From assembly GCF_020009625.1 (NCBI RefSeq), contig NZ_JAIHLP010000002.1, positions 1,736,001-1,800,000 on the forward strand: a stretch of 64,000 nucleotides of DNA. The letters are read 5' to 3'. The DNA is from Leifsonia poae (GTDB taxonomy: Bacteria > Actinomycetota > Actinomycetes > Actinomycetales > Microbacteriaceae). Below are positions 17,435 to 26,182 of this stretch, piece after piece. Within the stretch, counting starts at the first letter, position 1. Each line of letters starts with the position of its first letter. The notes beneath the pieces were generated by a model. It was not told where the DNA came from. It was given only the letters and a program-made list of their open reading frames with translations, and did not search any database. The position numbers were made by a program, and so were the translations under genes.

Positions 17435-18636
17435 GCCGGCATCACCGGGTTCCATTCGGGGCGGAATCGATCGGCCCCGTTGCCCGAGTCGCCGGCCACG
17501 TAGAGGTTCGCGTAGCGACCGCTGCGGTGCAGCTCCCGGTACTGCTCGACCTTGTCGTCGTCGAGCTCGACACCCCAGCCGGGACCATCCGGAGGGGCGA
17601 GCCGCCCGTCGCCGGTAGGGAGCAGCCGCGGGCCGGCGATCACATCGTCCACGAGGTGGTGGTGGTGGGCATCGACGGCGAGCGTGAGCTGCGGGATGGT
17701 CACGCCGGTGTGCGCCATGACCGCCATGCCGATGCCGAGCTCGATGCCCGAGTGCATCCCCATGCCGAGACCGTGGATGCGGCACAGATCGGCGAGTGTC
17801 TTGGTCTGCAGCGGACCGCCCCAGTACCACGGGTCGGAGAGGATCACATCGACGCTGCCGAGGGCTAGGGCGCTCGGGATGTCATCGAAATCGACTACGC
17901 ACATATTCGTCGAGAGCGGGAGAGCCGTCTTCGAGCGCACCTCGGCCATCCCGGCCTGCCCTGCCACCGGATCCTCCAGATACTCCAGACCGATCTCGGC
18001 GAGCTGGCCGAGCAACCCCATCGCCGTCGCCGGGGCCCAGGCCGCGTTCGGGTCGATGCGCAGCTTGATTCCGGGAAGCAGATCCCGGATGGCGCGCAAC
18101 GTCTCCACCTCGATCGCCGGCTCCTGCACGCCCGCTTTCAGCTTCACCGTTCCGAACCCGTAGCGCTGCACCAGGTCGTAAGCATGCCTGGCCATCTCAT
18201 CCGGTGTCGTGACGGCAGCGTGCGTCGGCGACTCGTAGCGGTAGAAGCAGTACGCCGCCAGATCGATGTGGTCGCGAACGGCCCCGCCGAGGATCTGGTG
18301 GGCCGGCACCCCGAGCGCCTTTCCGATGATGTCGACGCAGGCCATCTCGATGGCGGAGGCGACCAGCGGGTTCTTACTCCAGTAGAAGCGCTCGGTGATG
18401 CGCATCCGGATGCTGCCCGTCTCGAGCGCGCTCAGACCGACGACGACGCTGCCGGCGCGGATCACCTCCTCCGCGCTGGCCGCCGTCTCGGCGAGACCTA
18501 CGAGCCCGTCGGCGGTGTGCACCTTCACGATCGTTCGGGTGAACGCTTCGTGCACACCGTACGAATGCCGGATGGGCGCCTCGATGGGCAGTGTCACCTC
18601 GAACGCTTCGATGCGTCCGATCCTCAATTTGTCCAC
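17428..18636 (-). CDS. Enolase-superfamily sugar-acid dehydratase (glucarate-dehydratase subgroup)
   Basis: The product is 402 aa. The MR_MLE N-terminal capping domain is followed by the barrel with K165-x-K167 (VKLKAG), metal ligands D195 (RIDPNAAW), E221 (YLEDP) and N244 (STNMCV), and D268/H295 (DPWYWGG; GMHSGIELG) as the general acid-base pair. The use of Asn as third metal ligand after TNM is characteristic of the glucarate dehydratase branch. It should abstract the proton alpha to a carboxylate and dehydrate an aldonate or aldarate to a 2-keto-3-deoxy acid. The exact sugar acid is unknown. Positioned after GH38 and before the aldolase. Confidence 0.88.
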   Translation of the reverse strand: MDKLRIGRIEAFEVTLPIEAPIRHSYGVHEAFTRTIVKVHTADGLVGLAETAASAEEVIRAGSVVVGLSALETGSIRMRITERFYWSKNPLVASAIEMACVDIIGKALGVPAHQILGGAVRDHIDLAAYCFYRYESPTHAAVTTPDEMARHAYDLVQRYGFGTVKLKAGVQEPAIEVETLRAIRDLLPGIKLRIDPNAAWAPATAMGLLGQLAEIGLEYLEDPVAGQAGMAEVRSKTALPLSTNMCVVDFDDIPSALALGSVDVILSDPWYWGGPLQTKTLADLCRIHGLGMGMHSGIELGIGMAVMAHTGVTIPQLTLAVDAHHHHLVDDVIAGPRLLPTGDGRLAPPDGPGWGVELDDDKVEQYRELHRSGRYANLYVAGDSGNGADRFRPEWNPVMPAW

Positions 18637-18649
18637 GATTCTCCTTGGT

Positions 18650-21175
18650 CTATCGGGCGCGGAGAGCGCCGAGCCGGATGGTCTGAATCCGCCAGGCGGG
18701 AAGGGTGATGGTCAGCGCGCCATCGGCGGCGTCGACCGTGTGCTGGGGCCGGCCGTCGAGGTCGGTCAGAACGGCGCTGTCGCCCACCGCCCGGCCGCGG
18801 AGCCGCACGGTCGCCGGCCGATCGGACTGGTTGACGAGACGGGCCGTCACCTCGTCGCCGTCGAGGAAGAGCGCCGAGAGCCGAACGGGTTCGCCCTCGT
18901 TGGTCAGCAGCTCCACCCGTTCCGGTGCCCCGGCGGCGACGACGCGGGGTTCGCGCCATGCGATGTCGGCCAGCTCAGGAACGTCGGCGCGGCGCCAGTC
19001 GGCATCGGTCGCGAGCAGGGTGAATGCCCAGGAGGTGCGCCCCGGGTTGGTCCACGCCATGCGCGGGTCGCCGCACGACGGCGCAGTGCGCAGCAACACC
19101 GCCTCCAGGGTCCCGCCGTCGTGGCGGAACGCGGGATGCGTCGTGAGCACGGCAAGTCCCGGCTCGGCCTGCGGCCAACCGACATGCACCCAGTGCTGCA
19201 CCTCACGGTAGGCGGCGAGGTCGTCTGCCGAGATCTCGTCGGGCATGAGCGGATGCTGCTCGGCCGGAACCTCGAGCCAGCCGGATGCGTGGAACGGCGT
19301 GCCATGCGTGACCTGCGCCCGAGGGGCGGCGGCCAGCGGAAGCCGGATCTGCCAACGCTCGAACCCGGGCCAGTCGACGACGGTCTCGACGTCGACCCGT
19401 CCCGACCCCGCCCACACCCGCACGCTGGTGGTCCAGACCACGTCGAGCAGGCGCCAGCGGATGGCGGCGCGGGCGACGATCGGACCCGCGTCGAGCAGAT
19501 CGACTCCGAGCACCACGGCGTCGATCCGGCCGGATTCGTCGGTCGCCAGGGTCACATCGTTGCCGAGTTCGGGCACGGCGTACGCACCGCCGAGCGGCAC
19601 CACCCGGTCGCTGCCCGAGCGCACATCCCGGATCGTCGTCGCTCCGGTCGCACGATCGATCGTCACCTCAACCGAGTCCGTGCCGATGCGGACCGACTCG
19701 GCGTTCCGGTCGGTGAATGGCGCCGTGCGGCTGCCGTCGACCTCGAGAGGCCGAGCGCCGACTCCGGTGACCGGGTCGAGAGCCAGGGCGATCGTGCGGG
19801 TTCCGTCGTCATCGAGGAGCGACTGCCAGGATCCCGCCGGCTGCGAGCGGAGCCAGGGTTCGAGCGCATCCGCGGTCTCGGCGTCGACGACGACCTCGGA
19901 GGCGTTGTGCCCGAGTCGGGTGCGCAGCACCGATGGTTGCGTCGACCCCTCGGATCCGAGCGCATGCTGCAGCACGTCGAGCGCGTAGCCGCGAGCGCGA
20001 TCGTGCCGCACCTTCTTCTGGAAGATGGAGAGCGGGCCGTCCTGGCCGCCACCGTTGTGGTCCTGGGTGAACACGTGCATCCGCCACAGCCATTCCCATT
20101 CCTTACCCGCCGGCGGGGTGTCGGGGGCGGCGAAGTAGGCGTCTTCGGCGAAGAGACCGCGCCAGGCGCCGGCCGATTCGGGCAGAGCGGGGCGCCCGGC
20201 GGCGACACCGATCACGCTGGCGGTCTCGGCGTCGAGCAGGAGCTCTTCGAGTGCGCGCACCCGGTGGAAGAACCGCATCTCCTCATCCGGGGCGACGCCC
20301 CAGACGCTCGGGAGCGAACCGGTGACCTCCGGAAGTTCGGTGTCGGAGTCAAGGTACGGGGCCAGAACTGTCGCGGGGATGGCGTAGCCGACATCGACGC
20401 CCGATGCGCGGTACTGGCCCACGTATTCGCGCTGGTCCTTGCCGTAGCGGGTGGTGAAGTCGGCGGCGGTGGTGAGGTCGCCGGCCGAGCCGGAGACCGG
20501 GATCACGCCGTGCGGGTAACGGCCTTCGACGTCATCGAACGAGAGGGATGTGCCGGAGTTGACGAATGCGTCACCGCTCGCGCGCGGGTCGAGCCCGGAG
20601 CCGTCGAGCGGGATGAACACATAGTGCCAGGGCCAGGTGAGCATGGTCAGCGCCGAACCGTCGGGGGCGCGGTGCCGCCATATCCGGCCCTCCTGGAAGA
20701 GTTTGCGGCTCGTGACGTAGTAGCCGATGCCGGCCTGCGAGTAGATCTGCGCGGTCTGGGCGTTGAGTCCGGGGAGGTCGGGGTGGGCCGCCAGCTTCGT
20801 TTCGATCCCCAGACGGTCTTTCGCCCAGGATCGGCCGATCTGGATATTGCGGATGATCGACTCGCCGAGCACCAGGTTCTCCCAGCGGTCGATGTAGGCG
20901 GCACCGATCTCGAGCCGCCCTTCTGCGATCAGCCGACGAACCCGCCCCTCGTATTCGGGGTGCTCGGCGAGGAAATGCTCGGCGAAGATCGCGGTGTCGA
21001 TGACGAAGGTCTCGTCCCCCGATTCCACGGCCCGGTCGACATACGAGCGGATGACGTCGTCACCCCGCCGGAGGCAGTTGCGGTAGTCGCCCAGCCAGAA
21101 CAGGTCGAGGTGCGAGGAGGGGATGATCGCGACGGAGGGCGCCGGAGTCACAGGGATGGTCCTTTCGATCGTCAT
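18650..21175 (-). CDS. GH38-family alpha-mannosidase
   Basis: The product is 841 aa with no signal peptide, so it is cytoplasmic. The zinc site starts with HLDLFWLGD (H22, D24). The probable nucleophile is D133 in AAHPDLPGLNAQT, equivalent to the GH38 D-x-F-G motif. The alpha/beta domain is followed by a three-helix middle region and a long C-terminal beta domain (from about residue 480). It would hydrolyse alpha-mannosides imported by the upstream ABC system. The start lies two bases after the stop of the permease gene. The nucleophile motif departs from canonical DPFGHS, so substrate preference could differ from ordinary alpha-mannosidases. Confidence 0.88.
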   Translation of the reverse strand: MTIERTIPVTPAPSVAIIPSSHLDLFWLGDYRNCLRRGDDVIRSYVDRAVESGDETFVIDTAIFAEHFLAEHPEYEGRVRRLIAEGRLEIGAAYIDRWENLVLGESIIRNIQIGRSWAKDRLGIETKLAAHPDLPGLNAQTAQIYSQAGIGYYVTSRKLFQEGRIWRHRAPDGSALTMLTWPWHYVFIPLDGSGLDPRASGDAFVNSGTSLSFDDVEGRYPHGVIPVSGSAGDLTTAADFTTRYGKDQREYVGQYRASGVDVGYAIPATVLAPYLDSDTELPEVTGSLPSVWGVAPDEEMRFFHRVRALEELLLDAETASVIGVAAGRPALPESAGAWRGLFAEDAYFAAPDTPPAGKEWEWLWRMHVFTQDHNGGGQDGPLSIFQKKVRHDRARGYALDVLQHALGSEGSTQPSVLRTRLGHNASEVVVDAETADALEPWLRSQPAGSWQSLLDDDGTRTIALALDPVTGVGARPLEVDGSRTAPFTDRNAESVRIGTDSVEVTIDRATGATTIRDVRSGSDRVVPLGGAYAVPELGNDVTLATDESGRIDAVVLGVDLLDAGPIVARAAIRWRLLDVVWTTSVRVWAGSGRVDVETVVDWPGFERWQIRLPLAAAPRAQVTHGTPFHASGWLEVPAEQHPLMPDEISADDLAAYREVQHWVHVGWPQAEPGLAVLTTHPAFRHDGGTLEAVLLRTAPSCGDPRMAWTNPGRTSWAFTLLATDADWRRADVPELADIAWREPRVVAAGAPERVELLTNEGEPVRLSALFLDGDEVTARLVNQSDRPATVRLRGRAVGDSAVLTDLDGRPQHTVDAADGALTITLPAWRIQTIRLGALRAR

Positions 21176-21177
21176 TG

Positions 21178-22014
21178 TCAGCCTTTGACCGCGCCGGCCA
21201 GGCCGTTGGAGAAGTACTTCTGCAGGAAGAAGAAGAGGATCAGCGGGGGCAGCGCAGCGAGCGTGGCCGCCGCGAGCAGCAGGCCCTGATCGGTGGTGTG
21301 CTCACCGATCAGGCCGGAGAGCGCGACCGGCACGGTGCGGTTCGCTCCGCTGAGGAGGATGAGCGCGAAGAGCAGTTCGCTCCAGCAGCCGATGATGCAC
21401 CAGATCGCGACGGCGGCGATTCCGGGCGCGGCCATCGGCATCACGATTCGCACCAGCGTGCGCACGGAACCGCTTCCATCGACATCCGCCGCCTCGAGCA
21501 CCTCGCGGGGGATCGCCGAGAAGTGCCCGGTGATGATCCAGACCGCCACCGGCAGCTGGAAGGCGATGTAGATGAGGGTCACCCCCGGCAGCTGGTTCAC
21601 GAGCCCGAGGTTGGTCCAGAGAATGAAGATCGGCACGAGCGTCGCCGCCTGCGGCAGGAGCTGCGTCACCAGGCTGAGCGAGAGAAGCGATCGGGTGCCG
21701 CGGAACCGGAGGTGGGTGACCGCGTAGGCGGAGGCGCTCCCGAAGACGACAACGAAGAACGTCGTCGTGAGTGCGATGATCAGCGACTGCAGCGTCGCCG
21801 GAAGCAGCGAACCCTCCTCGAAGACCTTGTTGTACTGGTCGAAGCTCAGCGACTGCGGCCAGAGCGTCACCGGGATGCGGGCGAGTTCGGCGGAGGACTT
21901 CAGCGAGGAGGTGACCATCCAGTAGACCGGGAGCAGCGTTCCGATCAGAACGAGACCGAGAACGATCGCCGCCGTCCAGGGGAACCGGCGGAGGGAGACG
22001 GTTGCCGTCGTCAT
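21178..22014 (-). CDS. Carbohydrate ABC transporter permease (MalG-like)
   Basis: The product is 278 aa with six membrane segments. It starts with FPWTAAIVLGLVLIGTLLPVYWMVTSSLKSS, the typical MalG opening, and has the EAA loop EAADVDGSGSVRTLVRIVMPMAAPG near residue 185 for contact with the shared ATPase. The ATG at 22014 overlaps the MalF-like gene's stop. The much longer open frame upstream is an overlap shadow. No dedicated ATPase is encoded in the operon, so a genome-wide MsiK-type ATPase probably serves it (known for actinobacteria; inference here). Confidence 0.92.
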   Translation of the reverse strand: MTTATVSLRRFPWTAAIVLGLVLIGTLLPVYWMVTSSLKSSAELARIPVTLWPQSLSFDQYNKVFEEGSLLPATLQSLIIALTTTFFVVVFGSASAYAVTHLRFRGTRSLLSLSLVTQLLPQAATLVPIFILWTNLGLVNQLPGVTLIYIAFQLPVAVWIITGHFSAIPREVLEAADVDGSGSVRTLVRIVMPMAAPGIAAVAIWCIIGCWSELLFALILLSGANRTVPVALSGLIGEHTTDQGLLLAAATLAALPPLILFFFLQKYFSNGLAGAVKG

Positions 22015-22949
22015 GAGCGTGCCTGCTTCCTGGTCGCCCGGAGGTAGAACGCGATCGCGATGCCGGTCAGGGCGATGGAGAGCACCGAGTATGCGGCCGC
22101 CTGGTCGAAGCGGTTGAACTTGAGCGCCGACTCCCAGATGGCGAACGGCAGTGTCGTCGTCGCATCCCCGGGCCCGCCGTTGGTCAGCAGGTAGGCGAGG
22201 TCGAAGTAGTTGAACGTCCAGATGAAGGCGAGAAGCGAGGTGGTCGCGAGCACGGGCCGGATGCCCGGCAGCAGCACGTGCCAGACGACCCGCAGGTACG
22301 AGGCGCCGTCGACTCGAGCAGCCTCGACGACCTCCTTCGGCACGGTCTTCAGACCGGCGGAGAGCATAAGCATCCAGTACGGCGCCGACTTCCAGGTGTT
22401 GACGACGATCAGGCTCAGCATCGCGAGTGTGGGCGTCGACAACCACTGGACGGGCTCGACACCCACCAGGCCGAGCAGCCGGTTCGCGAGCCCGGAAATG
22501 GGGTTCAGGATCGCGAGCCAGATCGTCGCTACCGCCACACCGGGCATTACCCACGGGGTGAGCAGCAGAGGCCGGATCACTTTGGCCGCGCGGGGGAACG
22601 CCTCCAGGGCGAGGGCGGAGACCAGCCCGACGATGAACTGGAGTACCAGCGAGCCGAGCGTGAAGATCAGCGTGCGGCCGAGCGTTGCCACGAGGGCGCC
22701 GCTCTCGAAGACCTTGATGTAATTGTCGAACCAGACGAACTCGCCGTCCTGCGGGCTGAGCCGATCGATATGCAGACTGATCCACACGTTGTAGCCCAGC
22801 GGATAGAGCAGCACGAGGGCGAGGGCGATGAACGCCGGGAGGGCGAACGGCCAGGCCTTCGCACGTCTGATGCGGGTTCCGCGCCGCGGTGGACTCGTCA
22901 GGGAGTCCACCGCGGCGGGCGCCGCATCCGTTGACATCTGCGTCGTCAT
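22011..22949 (-). CDS. Carbohydrate ABC transporter permease (MalF/UgpA-like)
   Basis: The product is 312 aa. An N-terminal cytoplasmic segment rich in Arg is followed by membrane helix WPFALPAFIALALVLLYPLG, a periplasmic loop (DRLSPQDGEFVWFDNYIKVF) and five more helices. The EAA loop is EAARVDGASYLRVVWHVLLPGIRP near residue 220. It forms the membrane channel with the MalG-like subunit. It lies 13 bp after the binding-protein gene. Confidence 0.92.
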   Translation of the reverse strand: MTTQMSTDAAPAAVDSLTSPPRRGTRIRRAKAWPFALPAFIALALVLLYPLGYNVWISLHIDRLSPQDGEFVWFDNYIKVFESGALVATLGRTLIFTLGSLVLQFIVGLVSALALEAFPRAAKVIRPLLLTPWVMPGVAVATIWLAILNPISGLANRLLGLVGVEPVQWLSTPTLAMLSLIVVNTWKSAPYWMLMLSAGLKTVPKEVVEAARVDGASYLRVVWHVLLPGIRPVLATTSLLAFIWTFNYFDLAYLLTNGGPGDATTTLPFAIWESALKFNRFDQAAAYSVLSIALTGIAIAFYLRATRKQARS

Positions 22950-22962
22950 CGGATGCCGGCTC

Positions 22963-24261
22963 TCAACCGAGGATCTGCGTGTTGACCTGCTGGTCGAAGT
23001 CCTTCAATGCGGATTCGGCCGACTTCGTCGGGTCGACGATCACGGGGATGATCGTCTTCTCGAACGCCGCGGAGACCTCGGCGATCCGCGAGACGGGCGG
23101 CATCGGCAGCCCGGCGTGGGGAAGGATCTCGTTGTACGCCTTGTAGAACGGGTCGTCCGACCAGGGCGAGGTGCTCAGTCCGTCTTTCAGCGGCGGAAAC
23201 GCCTCGGCCTTGTTCAGGTCGATGAGGTTCTGCCGTTCCATGATGAAGGCGAGGAGCTTGCCGGCCGCCGCTTGGTGCTTCGAGTTCTTGAAGACCCCGA
23301 TCTGCCAGCCGCCGGCCGTCGAACCGGACGGGTCGCCGGCGTTCTCCACCGGGACGACCGCCGTCTGGTAGTCCGTGCCGTACGTGATGTTCGGGTTGTT
23401 GGTCTCCAATGAGGCCTTGACCCATGGCCCCCCGAGCATGAACGCCAGCTTGTTCTGAGCGAAGAGCTGCGCCAGCGTGTCTCCGGTCATGTTGTCGGTG
23501 CCCGGCGGCACGGCGCCGGTCTTGACGATGTCCTGGATGAGCTTGACAGCCGCCAGCGTTCCTGCGGAGTCGCCCGCGACCGCCTTCGACGTCTTGCCGT
23601 CGCTCTTCAGGATCTCGCCGTCGGCGCCCTTCATGTACGGTCCGACCGTCTCATAGGTCAGGGCGTAGTCGGTGTCGCTGGGGAAGCCGTAGCCGTAGAC
23701 GTCGCCGCCGGCGAACTTCTTGACGTCGGTCAGGAGTTCCGCCCAGGTGGCCGGAGGCTTCTCGATGCCTTTCGCCTTCAGCAGGGTCGGGTTGTAGAAC
23801 AGCGCACGCGTGTCGGTGGTGATCGGGAGCGTCATCTGCTTGCCCGCCACCTTTCCGACGTCCACCAGACCGGGGATGAGCTCCCCCGTGTCGATCTTGT
23901 TGTCCGAGATGATCGTGTCGAGCGGGGCGAGGAAGTTGCCGCCGGCGAACGTCTGGATGTCGGTGTGGTTGACCCGGCCGAGGTCTGGCCCCTGACCGCC
24001 GCGGAACTCGGTGGTCAGTTTGGTGTTGTAGTTGGCCAGCGGCGTCTGCTCGACCTTCACCGTGATGTTCGGGTTGGCCTTCTGGAAGGCGGCGATCAGG
24101 GGTTTCTCGCCCTGGTCGAAGATTTCCGCCGTGGTGGACGTGGCGTAGGTGATCGTCACCTTGCCGGTGTCGGACCCGCCGCTGCTGCTGCAGCCGGCCA
24201 AGGTCAGGCCGACGATCGCCAGCGTGGCGAGTCCTAGTGCTGTGGTGCTCCGGGAACGCAT
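22963..24261 (-). CDS. Sugar ABC transporter substrate-binding lipoprotein, SBP_bac_1 family
   Basis: The product is 432 aa. The signal is MRSRSTTALGLATLAIVGLTLAGCSSSG with lipobox LAGC, giving a lipidated Cys23. The body is a family 1 extracellular solute-binding protein (ITYATSTTAEIFDQGEKPLI; QTPLANYNTKLTTEF; LPITTDTRALFYNPTLL). ATG 24261 has AAAGGAG seven bases upstream and begins the signal peptide correctly; a start at 24327 would place 22 unrelated residues before it. First gene of the eight-gene operon, controlled from the divergent promoter next to the IclR gene. Likely ligand: an alpha-mannoside oligosaccharide (inference from GH38). Confidence 0.93.
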   Translation of the reverse strand: MRSRSTTALGLATLAIVGLTLAGCSSSGGSDTGKVTITYATSTTAEIFDQGEKPLIAAFQKANPNITVKVEQTPLANYNTKLTTEFRGGQGPDLGRVNHTDIQTFAGGNFLAPLDTIISDNKIDTGELIPGLVDVGKVAGKQMTLPITTDTRALFYNPTLLKAKGIEKPPATWAELLTDVKKFAGGDVYGYGFPSDTDYALTYETVGPYMKGADGEILKSDGKTSKAVAGDSAGTLAAVKLIQDIVKTGAVPPGTDNMTGDTLAQLFAQNKLAFMLGGPWVKASLETNNPNITYGTDYQTAVVPVENAGDPSGSTAGGWQIGVFKNSKHQAAAGKLLAFIMERQNLIDLNKAEAFPPLKDGLSTSPWSDDPFYKAYNEILPHAGLPMPPVSRIAEVSAAFEKTIIPVIVDPTKSAESALKDFDQQVNTQILG

Positions 24262-24323
24262 TCGAGCTCCTTTGCTCAGGTGAGGGATTCGTTCGTGTAT
24301 GTGAACAGTGTTTCCTATCGGAC

Positions 24324-24352
24324 ACACTACGGAGACCGATCAGCCCTGTCAA
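24324..24352 (-). promoter_or_regulatory. Promoter of the mannosidase/sugar-acid operon
   Basis: On the minus strand a perfect TTGACA (24352-24347) is followed, after 17 bp, by TAGTGT (24329-24324). A leader of about 55 nt would carry the AAAGGAG site of the binding-protein gene. The IclR palindrome lies about 20 bp upstream of the -35 box, a place from which IclR proteins may activate or repress. Confidence 0.7.
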
Positions 24353-24370
24353 TGTTCAACAGGATGAATA

Positions 24371-24399
24371 TTGTTCCATATTTGGAACAGATGTAGAGT
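24371..24399 (+). promoter_or_regulatory. IclR gene promoter with perfect operator palindrome
   Basis: TTGTTC (24371-24376) and TAGAGT (24394-24399) are spaced by 17 bp, and the start codon follows six bases later. TGTTCCA-TATT-TGGAACA (24372-24389), with 7-bp arms, overlaps the -35 and the spacer. IclR-family operators are short palindromes of this kind, so the gene is probably autoregulated through it. Confidence 0.75.
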
Positions 24400-24405
24400 A
24401 CAGCC

Positions 24406-25164
24406 ATGACGATCTCCGTCCCGCAGACTCCCACCGGGGTCAAATCCGCCGAGCGGACCCTCGATGTTCTGGAACTCCTGGCATCGACCGACGAGCGGCT
24501 GACACTGTCCGAAATCGCCCGACGCCTCGGCACACCCAAGAGCAGCCTCCACAAGCTGCTCGGCACCATGGAGCGCCGCGGGTGGGTGGAGACCGATGAG
24601 ATCACGCACACGCACTATCGCGTCGGCCTGCGCGCCCTCCTCACCGGGACGCGCTACGTCGACATCGACGAAGTGGTCCAGCTGTCGCAGCCCCTCCTGA
24701 CGACGATCACCGAGACCGCCCAGGAGGCCTCCCACCTCGGCCGCCTGGACGGAGCCGACGTCGTGTACCTCGCCAAACGCGAGTCGCCGCATCCGCTGCG
24801 GATGTACAGTGCGGTCGGTCGCCGCCTTCCCGCCCACGCCACGGCGATGGGCAAGGTCATGCTCGCCCAGCGCCCTTGGGACGACGTGGACGAGCTTCTC
24901 CCCGCGCGACTCGCGGCCCTCACCCCCGCGACGATCACGAGTCGCGCCCGCCTGCGCGAAGAACTCGAACGGACCCGCGAGCGCGGCTACGCCGTCGACG
25001 ACGAGGAGAGCGCCGAGATGATGCGCGCGGTCGCCGTCGTCCTCCCCACCCGGGGCACGACGAACGCCATCAGCGTCTCCGCACCTTCTGCTCGCCTCTC
25101 CGCCGACAAAATCGTCGAGTACGCGGACCTCCTGCACCGACTCGTCGACGGGTATCCGAGGTAG
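24406..25164 (+). CDS. IclR-family transcriptional regulator
   Basis: The product is 252 aa. A winged-helix IclR DNA-binding domain lies at residues 8-65 (SAERTLDVLELLASTDERLTLSEIARRLGTPKSSLHKLLGTMERRGWV). The effector domain follows (GRLDGADVVYLAKRESPHPLRMYSAVGRRLPAHATAMGKVML; the AHATAMGKVML motif is typical). It diverges from the eight-gene sugar operon and is its likely regulator. The effector is presumably a sugar-acid or keto-acid intermediate, as known for other IclR proteins. The mRNA is probably leaderless. Confidence 0.93.
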   Translation: MTISVPQTPTGVKSAERTLDVLELLASTDERLTLSEIARRLGTPKSSLHKLLGTMERRGWVETDEITHTHYRVGLRALLTGTRYVDIDEVVQLSQPLLTTITETAQEASHLGRLDGADVVYLAKRESPHPLRMYSAVGRRLPAHATAMGKVMLAQRPWDDVDELLPARLAALTPATITSRARLREELERTRERGYAVDDEESAEMMRAVAVVLPTRGTTNAISVSAPSARLSADKIVEYADLLHRLVDGYPR

Positions 25165-25204
25165 CGACGACGCCGAGCGAGCCCGGCGAGCTTCGCCTCG
25201 ATCG

Positions 25205-25233
25205 TTGTCTCAGGGCACGGAGAGGCCTACCCT
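25205..25233 (+). promoter_or_regulatory. Promoter for the toroid-fold protein gene
   Basis: TTGTCT (25205-25210) and TACCCT (25228-25233) are 17 bp apart, and GTG 25241 follows seven bases later. The TTG that could be taken as an upstream start codon is therefore better read as the -35 box. Confidence 0.5.
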
Positions 25234-25240
25234 GTCGGAC

Positions 25241-26182
25241 GTGACCGTGATCGACTGGCTGCTCGATTCCGACCCCGCCCTGCGCTGGCAGGTTCTACGC
25301 GACCTCCTCGATGCGCCGCCCGACGAGGTCGAGGCGGAACGCGCCCGCGTCGGCACGCAGGGGTGGGGCGCCCGGTTGTTGGCACTGCAGGATGCGCGTG
25401 GTCACTGGGACGGCGGCACATATCGCCCCGGGTGGGTGGACGAGTCGAAACCGTTCTTCGACGCCTGGACCGCGACCACCTTCTCGCTCCAGCAGCTGCG
25501 CGACTTCGGCTTGGATCCGGCAAGCCTCCCCGCACGAACGGCGATCGCGCGCGTGCGGGAGAACGTGCGCTGGGATGCGCACACACCGTTCTTCGCGGGC
25601 GAGACCGAACCGTGCGTCAACGGCATGGTGGCCGCGATCGGTGCGTACTTCGGCGAGAACGTTGACCGGGCCATCGAGCGACTCGTCTCGGATGCGCTGC
25701 CCGACGGCGGATGGAACTGCTGGGCCGAGTACGGCGCCACGGTCTCTTCGTTCAACTCGACCATCGGCGTGCTCGACGGCCTGCTCGCCTGGGAGAAGGC
25801 GGGCGGAACCTCGGAGGCCGTCACGAATGCGCGCCGGCGAGGGGAGGAGTATCTACTCGAACGCGGTCTGCTCAGACGCCGCTCGAACGGCCGCCTGGTC
25901 GATCCGCGCTTCACGATGCTGTCGTATCCGAACCGCTGGTACTACGACGTGCTCCGCGCCCTGGAACACTTCCGCTCCACCGGCCTCCCACCCGACCCGC
26001 GCTGCGCGGAGGCCGTCGAGCTGGTCGCGTCCAAACGTGACGGCGCGGGCCCGTGGATGCTCGAGAACACCCACCAGGGGCCGACCCACTTCGATCTCGA
26101 CGCGGGCGAAGGCCGGCCGAGCCGGTGGGTGACCCTACGCGCGCTCCGAGTCGTGAACTGGTGGGAGGCGGCCGGAGCCTAG
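25241..26182 (+). CDS. Conserved protein with squalene-cyclase-like alpha/alpha toroid repeats
   Basis: The product is 313 aa from GTG 25241. There is no signal peptide or membrane segment. Repeats with the QW-like signature of terpenoid-cyclase/prenyltransferase toroids are seen (ARLLALQDARGHWDGG near residue 45; DALPDGGWNCWAEYG near 155; FDLDAGEGRPSRWVTLRALRVVNWWEA at the end). The DxDD cyclase motif is absent, so cyclase activity is not implied. Proteins of this type are common hypotheticals in actinobacteria, of unknown function. The 3' end overlaps the convergent TetR gene by 4 bp. Confidence 0.75.
   Translation: MTVIDWLLDSDPALRWQVLRDLLDAPPDEVEAERARVGTQGWGARLLALQDARGHWDGGTYRPGWVDESKPFFDAWTATTFSLQQLRDFGLDPASLPARTAIARVRENVRWDAHTPFFAGETEPCVNGMVAAIGAYFGENVDRAIERLVSDALPDGGWNCWAEYGATVSSFNSTIGVLDGLLAWEKAGGTSEAVTNARRRGEEYLLERGLLRRRSNGRLVDPRFTMLSYPNRWYYDVLRALEHFRSTGLPPDPRCAEAVELVASKRDGAGPWMLENTHQGPTHFDLDAGEGRPSRWVTLRALRVVNWWEAAGA

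Noticed and set aside
18395..21289. A 964-residue plus-strand frame opposite the mannosidase
   Set aside because: It is the antisense of the GH38 gene with shadow composition and no recognisable domain.
25205..25207. TTG at 25205 as start of the toroid-fold protein
   Set aside because: The position fits a -35 box 17 bp from TACCCT; GTG 25241 fits a leaderless start and keeps the conserved N-terminus.
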